Shown here one piece after another: positions 62,981 to 64,000 of a stretch of DNA of 64,000 nucleotides. Made by a program: the position numbers and the translations under genes. The stretch covers positions 1-64,000 of the forward strand of contig NZ_QKTO01000015.1 of the NCBI RefSeq assembly GCF_003234855.1. The letters are read 5' to 3'. Below the pieces are notes generated by a model. It did not search any database, was not told the origin of the DNA, and was given only the letters and a program-made list of their open reading frames with translations. Each line of letters begins with the position of its first letter. Position 1 is the stretch's first letter. The stretch is from Curtobacterium sp. MCBD17_032 (lineage in GTDB: Bacteria > Actinomycetota > Actinomycetes > Actinomycetales > Microbacteriaceae).

Positions 62981-62986
62981 GGGGCG

Positions 62987-63796
62987 ATGACGGTGCGCAT
63001 CGGCCTGTCCGGCTGGCAGTACGACTCGTGGCGCGGTGACTTCTACCCGGAGGGCCTCGCGAGACGACGATGGCTCGAGTACGTCGGCGAGCAGTTCCCG
63101 ACCGTCGAGGTCAACGGCTCCTTCTACTCGTTGCAGCGTCCGTCCCGGTACCGCGCCTGGCGGGCGGCCGTCCCGGAGGGCTTCCGCTTCGCACTGAAGG
63201 GCGGTCGCTACCTCACGCACATGCTGCGGCTCCGGAACGTCGACACCGCGCTGGCGAACTTCTTCGCCTCCGGTCCGCTCGAACTCGGGCCGACCCTCGG
63301 TCCGGTCCTCTGGCAGTTCCCTGAGCACGTCGCGCCCACGCCGGACGTCCTCGACGCGTTCCTGACGCTGCTGCCCCGCACGCACGGGGCGGCCGCCGTG
63401 CTCGCGGCCGGGCACGACGGGAAGGTCGTCGAGCCGGCCACGACGACGGAGCACACCGCGCTGCCGATCGAGCACGTCGTCGAGGTCCGGTCACCCGACG
63501 CCGTGACGCCCGAGCACCTCGCGGTGCTCCGCCGGCACCGTGTGGCGCTCGTCGACTCGCACGCCGGCGACTTCCCCCGGTTCGTCCGCGACACCGGGGC
63601 GCCGCTGGCGTACCTCCGCCTGCACGGGGCCCCGCACACGTACCACGACGGCTACTCGACCGGAGCACTCGCAGCGTGGGCGGACGTCGTCCGGGAGCAC
63701 GTGGACGCAGGCCGGGACGTCTGGGTCTACTTCGACAACGACGCAGAGCGGCACGCTCCGTGGGACGCGCTCGGACTCAGCCGCCTCGTCGGGTGA
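62987..63796 (+). CDS. DUF72 family protein
   Basis: 269 residues, TIM-barrel-like: IGLSGWQYDSWRGDFYPEGL, FPTVEVNGSFYSLQRPS, FRFALKGGRYLTHMLRL and VWVYFDNDAERHAPWDA. This is DUF72 (YecE-like), widespread and without settled function. Probably leaderless from ATG 62987. Divergent from the tRNA pair. Confidence 0.92.
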   Translation: MTVRIGLSGWQYDSWRGDFYPEGLARRRWLEYVGEQFPTVEVNGSFYSLQRPSRYRAWRAAVPEGFRFALKGGRYLTHMLRLRNVDTALANFFASGPLELGPTLGPVLWQFPEHVAPTPDVLDAFLTLLPRTHGAAAVLAAGHDGKVVEPATTTEHTALPIEHVVEVRSPDAVTPEHLAVLRRHRVALVDSHAGDFPRFVRDTGAPLAYLRLHGAPHTYHDGYSTGALAAWADVVREHVDAGRDVWVYFDNDAERHAPWDALGLSRLVG

Positions 63797-63836
63797 GCGC
63801 TGACCCTGCTGGCGCCCGGCGGTCGGGCGACCGAGG

Positions 63837-64000
63837 TCAGGCCGTGAGCGACTCCCCCGGTGCGAGCACGACGACCTCACCCGCAGGCTCGACGACCTGT
63901 CGGATGCGGTCGGTGTGGCCCGCGAAGCCGATGTCGGAGAGCGTCGCTTCGTGGATCGGGAACGCGCGCCGGGGCGTGACGGACGCGAGGTGGTCCATGA
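63837..64000 (-). CDS. C-terminal end of a probable metallo-beta-lactamase-fold hydrolase (partial)
   Basis: At least 54 residues to the stop at 63837: the frame reads HLASVTPRRAFPIHEATLSD and ends VVLAPGESLTA. PRRAFPIHEATLSDIG resembles the end of UlaG-like metal-dependent hydrolases (PxHDAxLS). The rest lies beyond the window. The ATG at 63998 is most likely internal. Confidence 0.6.
   Translation of the reverse strand, partial: MDHLASVTPRRAFPIHEATLSDIGFAGHTDRIRQVVEPAGEVVVLAPGESLTA

Overview
The window is chromosomal DNA from a very GC-rich actinobacterium. Lsr2, DUF2469, DUF3515, several DivIVA-type proteins and the gene order rpsP-KH-rimM-trmD-rplS-lepB-rnhB-DUF2469 make Actinobacteria certain. 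Protein style and the intergenic hairpins suggest the family Microbacteriaceae, possibly Curtobacterium; that narrower placement is an impression, not a test. I see no prophage, insertion sequence, CRISPR array, secondary-metabolite cluster or plasmid gene. It is core genome.

Layout: 1-5.4 kb holds glgB (possibly cut at the left edge) convergent with ybbN and a coupled membrane protein. 5.6-10.3 kb has two DivIVA-type proteins (one long coiled coil, one made of four short motifs), a hydrolase with a small Cys/His protein, and a secreted transglycosylase-like protein. 10.3-14.6 kb is the translation/lipid operon rpsB-tsf-pyrH-frr-cdsA. 14.9-17.6 kb has a sugar transporter and an M23 peptidase-like protein. 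17.5-23.4 kb has xerC-dprA-comM-yraN, lsr2 and DUF2469-rnhB. 23.4-27.7 kb has lepB, rplS, trmD, rimM, khpA and rpsP, interrupted by an oppositely oriented map. 27.9-33.8 kb has a FadH-like reductase, a YbdK-like ligase and a TPR/AAA+ gene pair. 33.8-41.1 kb has ffh, a frameshifted membrane gene with its PadR regulator, lipB-lipA, a tiny membrane protein, ftsY and a TerC-family gene behind a probable manganese riboswitch. 41.3-50.5 kb has smc-mutM-rnc-rpmF-DUF177, coaD and recG. 50.6-59.4 kb has rsmD, thiL, a DUF3515 lipoprotein, and ddl-gpsA-plsC-murA-leuD-leuC. 59.6-64 kb has a FUSC-type membrane protein, an acetyltransferase, a phosphatase with two FluC channels, two tRNA-Glu genes, a DUF72 protein and the end of a probable metallo-hydrolase.

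The genes mostly serve translation, protein export (Ffh, FtsY, LepB), envelope synthesis (CdsA, PlsC, GpsA, MurA, Ddl), chromosome maintenance (Smc, XerC, RecG, DprA, Lsr2) and cofactor supply (LipA/LipB, ThiL, CoaD, LeuCD). Many adjacent genes overlap by ATGA, GTGA or TGATG, indicating translational coupling.

The most unusual signals are outside the proteins: a family of long related hairpins at convergent gene ends; a 96-bp palindromic array with an exact 19-nt period behind glgB; many start codons exactly six bases after a TANNNT element, implying widespread leaderless mRNAs; and two opposed -10 elements overlapping by two bases between thiL and the DUF3515 gene. No strong candidate for a wholly new system was found; the TPR/AAA+ pair and the membrane protein coupled to ybbN are the least explained protein modules.
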